DNA from: Corallochytrium limacisporum
Lineage: Eukaryota; Opisthokonta
Assembly (NCBI GenBank): GCA_002811645.1
Contig: PDIP01000089.1
Span: 46,911 to 109,826 of the forward strand
Direction: 5' to 3'
Length of the DNA stretch: 62,916 bases
Part shown: in pieces, positions 1-9,468 of the stretch
Layout of the letters: each line of letters opens with the position of its first letter
Numbering within the stretch: the stretch's first letter is position 1
Notes under the pieces: generated by a model
The model's database searches: none
Seen by the model: only the letters and a program-made list of their open reading frames with translations
Told to the model about the DNA's origin: nothing
Program-made: the position numbers and the translations under genes

Positions 1-1948
1 TTTGTACGACTACGATGTGTTCAATGTCAAGCCAAAGTCAAAATAGTCCTTTTTTGAGAGTAGCAGGGACTCTTCGTTTGAATCAGCTATTGAAATATTT
101 TTTTATGATTGTTAAAAAGAGCAAAATATAATGAAATAGAATGGAATCAATATAAGTTATTATACAATCAAGATTAAAAAAGATCCTCGGGAGTCAAATT
201 TTTCGGAGTTTTGACCCTAACATACCAGACAGAGGGTGGTACCATTAAGTGGGAAGTGCGCAAAAAAGAAAGCAAAAATAGGTTTCCTAATTCTTTCATA
301 TATTCATTACTGAGAGCAGGGTGCGAAAGGGCAGAGACGAAGAATTTTTCTTCACCGGTCACGTATACAAACTCACACCCTCGCCTCCACCCGGTTCCTA
401 GAATCCATCGACACACATAGTAAGTCAGCACCTTTCACTTTTTGCCATACATTCAATACTGGACCCCAAACCGCGGAATCCATTCGCTCGTCCCGTACGG
501 ATTCCACTCGCCTACTAATGGTAGCAAGTCACCACCTTTTCCTTTTTCTTAGTACATTCACTATGAGCCTGGGGACGAAACCTCTTCTCGTTCGATTTGC
601 ACGGGAGAGACCCGGGAGGAGAGGGCCCCCTCGGGGGGGAGCGGCGGGGGTAAAACCTCCAAAAGGTCACTACTGCCCCGCACCGATGGTGGATCGCCCA
701 AGAACGCGGAAACATTCTCGGGGTGTTGTCCCTCACCCCCCCCCCCAATCTCTCCCCGCTGCTGCTGCTTTACGGTTCGAACCCCTCACATGTGCGTACT
801 GTGTGTATAGCCCAGGTGGGAAACAAACGGCAACCTCTCACCCACCCCCCCCCGCAAAACACACACACCGCGGGTCTGGGTTGTGCTTCTTCCATCGTTG
901 GGTCACGCAGGCGGTCCCGATCGGCTTGAGGTCGGTTTTGCGTACCTCCGGCCGCCGGGTGTCTGATTACCGTACATTGAATACGGAGCTGGCTGGGAGC
1001 CAAGAAGCCAGGGAAAAATAAACTTTCGTGTGGGTGTGTGCAGTTTGGCGTTGTGCGGTGGTGGAAGAAAAAATCACACGCACACGCACACGCTCGGCGA
1101 CAACCACAGTCAGGCGCACTTTGCTTGGCACAAGGGGGCCCTTGATCGTATACATTTTCTATTGGACTTCTGGTCTGGTAGGGCGCAAGGGGCGGGGAGG
1201 GGCAGAGGGGTGAGACGGGACTTGGGGGCTTGATCGAGTTTCAAGAAAAAACGGGGCTTCTTCCACCCAGCCGAAAGTTCCCTCATCGGCGGCATTCGTT
1301 TTCCTTTCTGCGCGCGGTTGTTTCAGTGTGTGCGCCGTGGCCCGCTGGATTGCCCAATCGGCCCGCTCCCCCCCCCCCTCCTCTCCCCGTACCCCCCCAG
1401 GGGGTCATTTGTCTCTCGGATTGGCGGCGTGGATTGCTGTGCAAAGAGTGAGCATCAGGCGTGCTCTGTTCACGCACTCCCACCTCCTGCCTGGTTTGGT
1501 AGACGGCTGCCGTTGGTATTCTCAGAAAACCAAGATGGCAAAGGGAAAAAAAAAGAGGGAAGGACAAGGCGGGTTTCGTGGTGTTTGCGGATACTAATCA
1601 CCACCACCCCCCATGTGCGTAGTTTTTTCTGCGATGGACAGGATATTAAGAGAATATCTATTTTTCTTACTCCTTTTCTTGTTTTTTTCTATTACACACA
1701 CTCACTCACTCACACACGCAGAGCACAAGTATCCCGATCCCAAACTCTCACCATCTCATAAGCCTCACAGGAGCGCCAGGAATAATAATACAGGAGCAAG
1801 GATCCCTACCCCCCACCACAATCGCATACCGGCCTTCATATCAGCGCGGAGTAAATAAATCGACAGTAGCTTCAAAAAAAAACTTCAAAAAGAAAGGAAA
1901 GACAGTGCACCGTGGTAGAGAGAGAGCTGGGAGAAACCGTCCCGACAG

Positions 1949-2012
<64 letters not shown>

Positions 2013-3803
2013 CATGCGTTTAGAGGCATTGCTCCCGGTGGGGTGCGTGTGAGTTAGACCGGGTGTGGGTTTATTGGCACTTCGTGGTGGTTTGAGCACC
2101 TACCATAACCGTGCAGCCACCGCAAAAAAAAAAAGACAAATTATGGAGACCATTTCTTGAGACTCTCCCCCCCCCCCCAACTGCTCCCTCTACGACTGTG
2201 GTGTATTTTCTCAGTGGTGGGCCAAGGGCCGGGTCTTTGTTGTCTGAGAGAGAGAGAGAGTGAGGGAGGGAGAGAGAGAGTCCCACCCGCCTCAACCAAC
2301 TCCTTCGGTGTCTCACCCGGTAGAACCACTTACCCGCCACCATCAGAGAAAAACATCAATGTAAATACTACCTAATACCCAACCCCCTTCCCCCGGAGGG
2401 GTACCTAACCACCATCGAGAAATTAAACGTACCAACGGGCAAGAGATGGGTGAGAGGAAAAAGAGGACGAGGAAGGCAAATATGGAAAATATAACTTTAC
2501 TAATCTGAGCTGGGGGTAACAAAGAAAAAGGGAACCCCCGGAAGGAATCCCATGGAGAAGCCAGGTGACAGGGCCGTGCAGATGGCCGGGGACGAGGAGG
2601 GAAGGACAGCCAGGCTCCGAGGGGGGAGGGCGCGCCAAGACCAAAAGACAAAAGAAATTTAGAGAGAGAGAGACAGAGAGAGACAGAGAGAGAGAGAGTG
2701 TGTGTGTGTGTGTGTATTGAAATTGGAGAGCCCACCAGCCATTTTTTCTTCGCTACCCGAACTGTCTGTCTCTTTATTCTTCCCCTCCCCCCCGCCCGGG
2801 GGGGGCCCTCCGTCTTTCCTTTCCTCCACCCAAGTCGCTGTTACAACGGCCCTTTTGTCAATTTTCTCCCCTGGCCCGCACTGGAGAGAGCCTCTGTGTG
2901 AGGTTCGCAGGCGGAGAGGGGGGGGGAGGGGGTTTTTTTGGACCGCACGAAATCGAGGACACCGCGCAGACAGCCCCAAAAGAAGGATGGCACGCACACA
3001 CCGACAAAAGAAAAGAAAAAAAAAAGAGAGAAAAACCGGGAACGAAAAGGCCCCGCCGCAGGGGAGGGAGGGGCTGCTGAGGAGGGAGGATTGGTTTGTG
3101 CTGGTTGGTAGGTCGTCAGAAAACGCGGGTGGTGAGCCCAGGGGCACCCTTCCCTCTCTCTCTCCCTCTCTCTCCCTCTCTCTCCCCAAAGAGGACGCAA
3201 AGAGGAATATGGAATACACGTCAAAGAATGTGGAGAATAACAAATATGCCCTTGACGTAGACGCGCTCTTGCTGCTCTCTGCTTTTTTTTGGTGGAACGG
3301 AACGAACGAAAAGGAATGGGAGCGGGGAACAAAGACCCCCGGGGAGAGCCCCGGGAGAGAGGGGGGGGGTGTGTGTATACCGTGGAGCGGTTTGGGCTCC
3401 TATGGCTCTTGCCTGGTATGGTCACCGTTCGGTTTCCCGTATTGTGCGAAACCTGGGAGGACCTAGGAAGTGGTTTGACGCACAGTGCCAGGCTCAGAGA
3501 TTTTCATTGATAATGAGGACACGCATCAAACACCAGTGACGTATTTGAAGACATTTGCTATTTTTAACTAAGATTACATTCGCATCTGATCAATATAGAA
3601 CGATCAATGGCAGACCACTTCATACCTGTCCGGGCGTTTTTATGAGTGAAGGTTTTAAAGATCAAACACATATTTCAAAATGACCGGTTGAATGGCTATC
3701 TTGTTCGAGTTTATTTGTCAGATCACTTAAAGAAATCAGACAACACGGAACCTTTATATCTCTGTATATACATATATCGACATATACATAGAGAGTCACA
3801 AGC
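1..3803. other. Long low-complexity intergenic region
   Basis: No convincing gene is visible; the open frames here are short, repeat-driven and overlap on both strands. It holds a (CA) run at 1952-2011, GA tracts at 2244-2280 and 2661-2699 running into TG at 2699-2715, a CT tract near 3150-3185, and many C or G homopolymers of 7-10. Two imperfect copies of a roughly 45-base segment lie at 423-466 and 525-570. The last 250 bases (about 3540-3800) are AT-rich and probably form the promoter and leader of the gene at 3804. Confidence 0.7.
1952..2011. repeat. (CA)n microsatellite, about 30 units
   Basis: An uninterrupted CA dinucleotide run in intergenic DNA. It is probably length-variable between isolates. 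Confidence 0.98.
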
Positions 3804-5834
3804 ATGGCTCACTATCCAGTAAACCAGGGCATTGAAGTCAACGCCGATCTTGCGGCGCTGAATGACATTCTGGATTCTTTATTGCCAGCAGAGCAGGCTT
3901 CGGAATTGCCAGCATGGCTCAGAACCACTACAGACATAAATGCCACTGCAGGTGCCAATACCAATCCCAATTTGGGCGCACGTCATCAGACTCCGACTCG
4001 GATCTTGATCAAGCGGACACCGGATAACCAGCCTCTGCGGGGCTCTTACATGCTACAACCCACAAACGTCTCTTCGCTAGAAGATGATCTGAGAAAACTG
4101 CAGAATTTCGTAAAGGGTGCCGAGCAGGAGCTGCAGCAGAAGGGCGACAATGCGTTGAAACTGACCCCAACAAACAAGGAACGATTCCGCACCGTGGATG
4201 ACGTCGCGGCACTGCTGGACAACACCAAGAAGGAAATTGACAGAGCCTACCATGAGTTGCAGAAGAACAAAGGTGGAGGGAGCGGAATCCATCGCCCTTC
4301 ACTGCAGGAATTCGCTCCGGCACATGACCTGCAGCTGCAGATTGAGGACAACGCCGTCGATGACTTGGATAAGCGCATGAGTGGACTACAGACGGATCCG
4401 ACAGCAGACCAAGGGCGACCTCCTATTCCCGACGCCAACAAGAGCGACCAGACCCTGCGCCTGAGCCGTATCTTTGTCAGTCGCACCACACCGACGGACG
4501 AGGTCAAGGCTCTGCGGCGGAGTATGAGTGATACGGGCCCAAAGGAAATGGCTGCCATGTATTCGGGATACGATGGACTATGGCAGGAATTAGGACTTAT
4601 GCCGGGTGGCGAGGTGCCTCCGGTATCGAGCGGCCAGGGCGGCTCCGGCAGTACCTTGCAGAAACGCCTTCGTGATACGGCCGACTCGCTCCGGGCGTCG
4701 ATGGAAGCAAACTATACACTTGCCGGGCCTGGCCATGGACAGCAGGCTCAGCAGCAGCAGGTTCAGCAGCAGCAACAGGAGGCCGATAACCTAGGTGTTC
4801 GCAAGCATATTCGCAAGAAGAGCCGTACGCGTGAGGAAGACTTCCCGGACGTAAGCTCCTTCTCCGGCTCTCCGGGGGCTTTGAGCCCTGTTTCGGGAGC
4901 AAGCTTCACGAGCATGACCTCGGGCACCAATGCATCGATCAGCTTCCCGTCTGGAGGAGCACGTGGCTCCCTACCAGTCGGACACGGGTCATCAGGGGGG
5001 CCACAAGTTGAAATGAGGCCGTCCAGCGCGGGTATTGCCCCACGCACTTCATTGCGCATGTCTATGTCGACCGGTGCTTTGCCGGATGCCCTGCAAGACA
5101 TTTTCTACATGAAGGCTGACGCACCAGAGATTGCCGATGACGATTTCAACGTAGAGTTCCGTGGCTCTTTGATGAGCCACGGGTCTCGAGCGTCGCAGTT
5201 GGGTATGGATTCTCGTCATATGTACCACCAGCAACAAGGACTGGGCCAGAACGTTCCGGACTCGCGTCGTCTGGTAGCAACTGAGACACAAAAAGTCGGT
5301 CAGGGTGGTATGGAAATGAAGTTTGTAATGCGTCCAACCATGCCATCACCGGGTCCAATGGCGGGCGGTTACCGAGGATCTCTGCCTGCGCCAAATGCAC
5401 TGCCGCAGCATCATCCGCAACAGTACGGACGGCCTTCTCAGGGAGTCCCTCCGACGGCGTACCCATTCCCCCCCGGACCGGGCGCCACCGCCACGGGCGG
5501 TCACGGGCAACACCGGGGAGCTCCACAGCAGCATGTACAGCAGCCGCGGGCAATGATGACCCAAGAATCTATGCAGGTCAATTTCAAAGCCAATGTCAAT
5601 AAGAAAGGCCGGGGCGGTGGTCAGGCCGGCGGATCACAGCAGTCTGGTAAACCGTTGCCGAAGTTTGGTGCCCCGAAGACGATCACCGCACCGAAGGCAG
5701 TGAGGGACGGCACCCTGGAGGACTATCAGGGTCACTTCAAGTTCAAGTCCAACATTCCGCAGCGTCGCCGGTCCCGCGATCCGAACAAATGGACGGTGGT
5801 CGGTCCGGACGGGAAGAAGACGGAGAAGAAGTAA
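3804..5834 (+). CDS. Unknown, mostly disordered protein, 676 aa
   Basis: I do not recognise a family. The ATG at 3804 follows an AT-rich leader and the frame runs unbroken to TAA. Residues about 15-26 form a Leu-rich amphipathic segment (LAALNDILDSLL) that resembles, but does not exactly match, a paxillin LD motif. Residues about 95-150 are charged and probably helical. A Gln-rich stretch lies near 312-327. It is followed by Ser/Gly-rich and then Pro/Gln/Met-rich sequence to about 600. The last 65 residues are basic and look more ordered (HFKFKSNIPQRRRS, then KWTVVGPDGKK). That composition suggests a scaffold or regulatory protein, but this is inference. It is transcribed in the same direction as the coiled-coil gene downstream, 0.7 kb away. 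The reading frame is certain; the function is unknown. Confidence 0.8.
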   Translation: MAHYPVNQGIEVNADLAALNDILDSLLPAEQASELPAWLRTTTDINATAGANTNPNLGARHQTPTRILIKRTPDNQPLRGSYMLQPTNVSSLEDDLRKLQNFVKGAEQELQQKGDNALKLTPTNKERFRTVDDVAALLDNTKKEIDRAYHELQKNKGGGSGIHRPSLQEFAPAHDLQLQIEDNAVDDLDKRMSGLQTDPTADQGRPPIPDANKSDQTLRLSRIFVSRTTPTDEVKALRRSMSDTGPKEMAAMYSGYDGLWQELGLMPGGEVPPVSSGQGGSGSTLQKRLRDTADSLRASMEANYTLAGPGHGQQAQQQQVQQQQQEADNLGVRKHIRKKSRTREEDFPDVSSFSGSPGALSPVSGASFTSMTSGTNASISFPSGGARGSLPVGHGSSGGPQVEMRPSSAGIAPRTSLRMSMSTGALPDALQDIFYMKADAPEIADDDFNVEFRGSLMSHGSRASQLGMDSRHMYHQQQGLGQNVPDSRRLVATETQKVGQGGMEMKFVMRPTMPSPGPMAGGYRGSLPAPNALPQHHPQQYGRPSQGVPPTAYPFPPGPGATATGGHGQHRGAPQQHVQQPRAMMTQESMQVNFKANVNKKGRGGGQAGGSQQSGKPLPKFGAPKTITAPKAVRDGTLEDYQGHFKFKSNIPQRRRSRDPNKWTVVGPDGKKTEKK

Positions 5835-6562
5835 AGAATGAGAGAGACAGTTGGTGCCAACACGGAAGAAATGAGTGTTCGTTCAACGTCACTGATCATG
5901 ACCATTATGACGTTTTTTAAGAGATTAAAAGGATATATACTGAAAAATTGCTAGAAGAAGCGCACATCCTTTCGTTTGCCGTTGTCATCGGACGGACGTT
6001 GACTGCCATGCTCCTTTGTTGATACTCGGTTAGCCATGACCCATGGCAAGGTGCTTCACCGGCCCGCCCTGGGTTCCCCCTAGCGTGCCACGGGCCTGGC
6101 CCCAAAGAGGCTGTGCCTGAGGGAAAAAAGGCCCCCGTCGGTCGTCCATCCGTGCCCAAGCTGGGCCCTGGCTTTCCCTTTTGCGCAGGGGACACAGGGA
6201 AAAAGCGCGGGAAGTCGGGATCTCTTCGGGATTCCCCCTGCGCCCCAAACTCGCCCTCCTTCCCCTCTTCCCCCCTCCCCTCCTCCCTCCTCCCTCACTC
6301 CTCCCTCACTCCCCCGCGGGGGCCTCCCCTTCTCTTTCGCCGCCCTAGGGTTCGGTGGCCTTTGTCCCCGGGCCTGTGTGGCAAACTGACCGTCGTGCTT
6401 CGAGGCCTTGTTCGGCTATTTCAATTGACAATAGTCTCGATGGCTTTGCACAAGAACCAAAGGGGTCTCAATGGTTGAAGGACGAATTGCAGAAGAGCAA
6501 GGATGGGCTAAATTCAGTATGTAGATCATTCACTCTCCGTTGCTTTACTAAATCGGACGAGC
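5835..6562. other. Intergenic region with CT-rich island and a candidate 5' exon
   Basis: The 3' flank of the preceding gene is AT-rich to about 6000. A GC- and CT-rich island covers 6050-6340 and includes a perfect 12-base palindrome (CCCCCGCGGGGG) at 6311-6322. From about 6430 the sequence looks like a leader or short coding exon for the coiled-coil gene, ending at a donor-like GTATGT at 6517. Confidence 0.5.
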
Positions 6563-6571
6563 ATGGAGCAG
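6517..6571 (+). other. Candidate small spliceosomal intron
   Basis: The donor GTATGT is at 6517-6522. A yeast-like branch sequence TACTAA is at 6546-6551. Possible acceptor AGs end at 6561, 6568, 6571 and 6578. The frame before the donor (GAC AAT AGT ... AAT TCA) is open and protein-like but has no ATG. An ATG at 6471 would join in frame if the acceptor ending at 6578 is used. The intron would therefore be about 55-62 bases, either within the 5' leader or just after a short first exon. Confidence 0.45.
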
Positions 6572-8095
6572 CCTCCAGAGCTGTCAGGCGCAGCCCTGCT
6601 AGAATTTAACCAGCGCCGGCGTGAGTTCGCCGCCAGGGATGAATTGGCCAGTGCTCGTATGCAGCTGGAAGCCGTTAAGGACCAGCTTGCTTTGGAACGC
6701 AAGACTATTGTACGGAAGGAACAGACCTTCAATCGCCAGCTGGCGAGTCTCGAGGTGGGTTTAAAGGCCAAGGAGGAGGAACTAGAGGACTGCCACCGGC
6801 GGATGCATATATTACACCTTGAACTCGACTCTCAGCGCGCAGAAAATGCAAGAAAAGAGAATGAACGGCGCCAGGAGGAAAAAAAGGCAGCGATCTTTGA
6901 CAACCGGGTAGTCACTAGTGCTCGATCCCGGGCAATGGAGCTCTCACCAAGGAAGGACGGGCACATAGAAGCTGTCGAGGAACACAGCAAGACGCGTCAA
7001 ACATCAGATTTTGAGCACGAACGGGCACTGCAGAGCCTTGAAAACACTTTGCAAGCCGCAGAACATGAAAAACGTATGATTGGCGCCCAAAGGCGATCAT
7101 TTGTGGCACTTCGCGCCCGTCTGCTGGAAGCTGAGGAGCGGCACATGGCCGCCGACAATGACCGCAAGTACCTGCGGGAGCTGGTCATACGTATGCAGCA
7201 TGAGCGAGACGAGGCACTGACGCTACAGAAAGCCACTGCGGACGAATTGTCCACTGCAAACGAGGAGAAAGAGAAAATCCTCACCGTTGCGGCCAAGAAG
7301 CGCAGCGAACTCGACCGCGAGATTCACCGCTTGCGCAAGCGCCAACAACGGTTTGAGAATGCCCTCACCCTCTGGCGCAAAGAGATCCGCAGGGTCCACG
7401 GTGATGTTGTACCTGAGGGGGAGGAAGATGCTGCGGACCCGAAGAAGCCCCAGCCCCCAACCAACGAAGACCGCCAACAGGCCATGGACGCACGGATCCG
7501 TCAGGGACTGGCCAGTCGCTTCCGGGCACTACAGCAGGAAGCCATCCAGCTCGCTGGCGAGCGGGAACGCAACCTACAGACTGCGCGTAAGGACCAGGAG
7601 CGCATCTCTGACCTGGAACGCGAGCTCGAAGCCTGCGATGAGAAGTTCCGGTCGATGGAGGTGCAGTATTCGGACGAAATCCGCCGTTTGACCACACAGG
7701 TCGACCAGCTCAAGGACCAGTGTGCCATGCATGAAATAACGCACGTCAATTCCGAACAGACTGCACGTGAAAAAGCGGATCGCTTTGAAGCCGAGGCTCG
7801 CGCTTGGAGCATGAAGAGCCGACTAATGAGCCAGGCCATGGCGGCCGCGGAGGATTACCACACAACGGACCCAATGCGTGAAAAATTGTTGCAAGAGCTG
7901 AACCTATCCAGCGCCGCAGCGGACCTGGTCCGAGCTCTGCAGAATGCCCCCGTATCGTCAGGTACTAAAGCCCCGGCCGCCTGCGCTGCCGGACCCGGCA
8001 GCGGAACCGTTGGTGCCCTGCAGACGGACATTGAGGCCATCAATCGTCGGCTGGACACTCTTCAGCAAAGCAATGCAAACGCACTGCTTGAGTAA
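6563..8095 (+). CDS. Coiled-coil protein of unknown family, about 510 aa
   Basis: The product is almost entirely charged heptad sequence rich in Glu, Arg, Lys, Gln and Leu (roughly residues 10-430). It has no transmembrane segment or recognisable catalytic motif, so a structural or adaptor role at cytoskeleton, centrosome or vesicles is possible but inferred. A short Pro/acidic interruption occurs near residue 290 (VVPEGEEDAADPKKPQPP). The last 60 residues are Ala/Gly-rich, then end in a short helix. The start is uncertain: the ATG at 6563 gives MEQPPELSG, but that ATG falls inside the candidate intron at 6517-6571. If splicing occurs, the true start is in an upstream exon (possibly the ATG at 6471) and the first few residues shown here are not coding. 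It converges with the bZIP gene ending at 8494. Confidence 0.75.
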   Translation: MEQPPELSGAALLEFNQRRREFAARDELASARMQLEAVKDQLALERKTIVRKEQTFNRQLASLEVGLKAKEEELEDCHRRMHILHLELDSQRAENARKENERRQEEKKAAIFDNRVVTSARSRAMELSPRKDGHIEAVEEHSKTRQTSDFEHERALQSLENTLQAAEHEKRMIGAQRRSFVALRARLLEAEERHMAADNDRKYLRELVIRMQHERDEALTLQKATADELSTANEEKEKILTVAAKKRSELDREIHRLRKRQQRFENALTLWRKEIRRVHGDVVPEGEEDAADPKKPQPPTNEDRQQAMDARIRQGLASRFRALQQEAIQLAGERERNLQTARKDQERISDLERELEACDEKFRSMEVQYSDEIRRLTTQVDQLKDQCAMHEITHVNSEQTAREKADRFEAEARAWSMKSRLMSQAMAAAEDYHTTDPMREKLLQELNLSSAAADLVRALQNAPVSSGTKAPAACAAGPGSGTVGALQTDIEAINRRLDTLQQSNANALLE

Positions 8096-8493
8096 AATGT
8101 ACAACACACATTGATACACACATGATAGATGAGCAAGTTATGTTTTTGAGTGCATGGCGCTGTATTTGTCATTCTTTTTTTGGTTGTTTTCCACTGTTTT
8201 GTTGGGGCGCCTTTCCTTTCACTTTGAGGATTTGAACGGTTTTGCGAACAAAGTATTGAAAGGGTGATTAAACGGTAAATTAGAAACAAACTTGGGGGCC
8301 ATCACATCGCTGAAGTTGGGATTAAATTGTTTGGGGATTAACAAGAGTTGATGATGGATGTGATGCGCGAAAGTACCCTTCTTCTCGAGGTGGCGGAGGC
8401 CACCTGGAGGTTACTTTTCTTTTTGAGTTGATGTTCGAGTATGATGATGACCAGGTTTTGACAATTTGTTGGGGCTGTCAAAGTACCCAGAAC
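8096..8493. other. Convergent 3' intergenic region
   Basis: AT-rich spacer between the 3' ends of the coiled-coil and bZIP genes. Nothing else is seen in it. Confidence 0.6.
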
Positions 8494-9468
8494 TTAGAGG
8501 TTGCGACGCAGCATGGCGAGTTCGGCCTCCTGTTGGGCAAGCAGGCGCTTATGCTCCTGCAACTCACGCGCCATCTCGGCAAAGTTTTGAGCCTGCTTCT
8601 GCTCGGCCTGAACCTTGCGCTGGCGTTGCTTGGCCTTGGCCTTACGCGCGTTGACAGAGCGCTTCAGATCGAGGCCGTCAGAATCACCGGTGCGCTGACG
8701 GATGCGGCATGCCTGCTGATAGCGCTGGTTGCGCAGTGTGCGGCGGCGCTTGCGAGCCCATTCGGGGATCACGGCACCAAGGCGGGCACGCAGATCCTTC
8801 AGGCTGAGGTCGCGGAGTTCTTCGTCGGTGATCTCGGAAGAAGCGCCCTCGCTGTTCTCCGCGTCAGTGCTCCTGCTGGAGGCGGCGAGATCGTTCTTCT
8901 TGCGCTTACCGGCGGCGTTGCCGCGGGTGGATGACAGTGGAGAAGCCAGGGACTCAAGAGAGCTGGCCGTATTCATGGCACTGAAGACGTCCGGGGACGC
9001 GGGACCTTGACCATAGTTGGGGACAGCAACAGGAGAAGCGTACTCCGAGCCAGACAGAGGGCTGCGGAGGGTCTCACCGTCCAAGAGGGTATCGAGGTCT
9101 TCCTCCTCGCTCTGGTACGGATGAGCAGCGGCGTGGAGCGCAGAAGACATCTCCATGAATTCGCACTCAGCTGCCCACCAGGCAGCGGTAGGAGTGGAGG
9201 GTGCGACAGACGCAGCAGTCTCGGCGGTTGGAATGGCCGCAAAGAGGGCAGCGGAGTCGTCGGTGTCCATGCAAGCTCCCTCGGCTTCAAGGGACGCCAG
9301 CAGACCCTCCAGGGTGGGTTGTTGGGGTTGGTTGGTCATATCATGCTGAACTTGCATGTTCAGAGAAGAAGAGGCACTGGACGTGGTATTAGTGGTACCC
9401 TGCTGCTGCTCACTCTCGAGCGATGGCAGCAGGAAATTCTCGTACATCAGGGGAGTGTTATCCATCAT
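8494..9468 (-). CDS. Maf-like bZIP transcription factor, 324 aa from ATG at 9468
   Basis: A DNA-binding transcription factor by motif. The N-terminal two thirds is acidic, Ser/Thr/Gln-rich and activation-domain-like. A segment near residues 214-230 (LRDLSLKDLRARL) resembles the extended homology region that precedes the basic region in Maf proteins. The basic region at 239-259 (RKRRRTLRNQRYQQACRIRQ) carries the Maf signature NxxYxxxCR, with Tyr where most bZIPs have Ala. A heptad of F296, L303, L310, L317 and L324 forms the zipper and ends at the last residue. Unusually, about 40 residues separate the Cys-Arg of the basic region from that heptad. They include a helix-breaking TGDSDG and a second basic patch (269-287, SVNARKAKAKQRQRK). 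The frame stays open upstream of 9468 to a stop near 9667 but without an ATG, so an upstream exon may add N-terminal residues. Confidence 0.75.
   Translation of the reverse strand: MMDNTPLMYENFLLPSLESEQQQGTTNTTSSASSSLNMQVQHDMTNQPQQPTLEGLLASLEAEGACMDTDDSAALFAAIPTAETAASVAPSTPTAAWWAAECEFMEMSSALHAAAHPYQSEEEDLDTLLDGETLRSPLSGSEYASPVAVPNYGQGPASPDVFSAMNTASSLESLASPLSSTRGNAAGKRKKNDLAASSRSTDAENSEGASSEITDEELRDLSLKDLRARLGAVIPEWARKRRRTLRNQRYQQACRIRQRTGDSDGLDLKRSVNARKAKAKQRQRKVQAEQKQAQNFAEMARELQEHKRLLAQQEAELAMLRRNL

Noticed and set aside
770-785. GGTTCGAACCCC, like a tRNA T-loop
   Set aside because: No matching T-stem, anticodon arm or A box upstream.
2659-3466. Open frames of 194-254 residues on both strands
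   Set aside because: They are made of repeat-encoded runs (Ser/Leu, Arg/Glu, Pro), overlap on both strands and lack any family motif.
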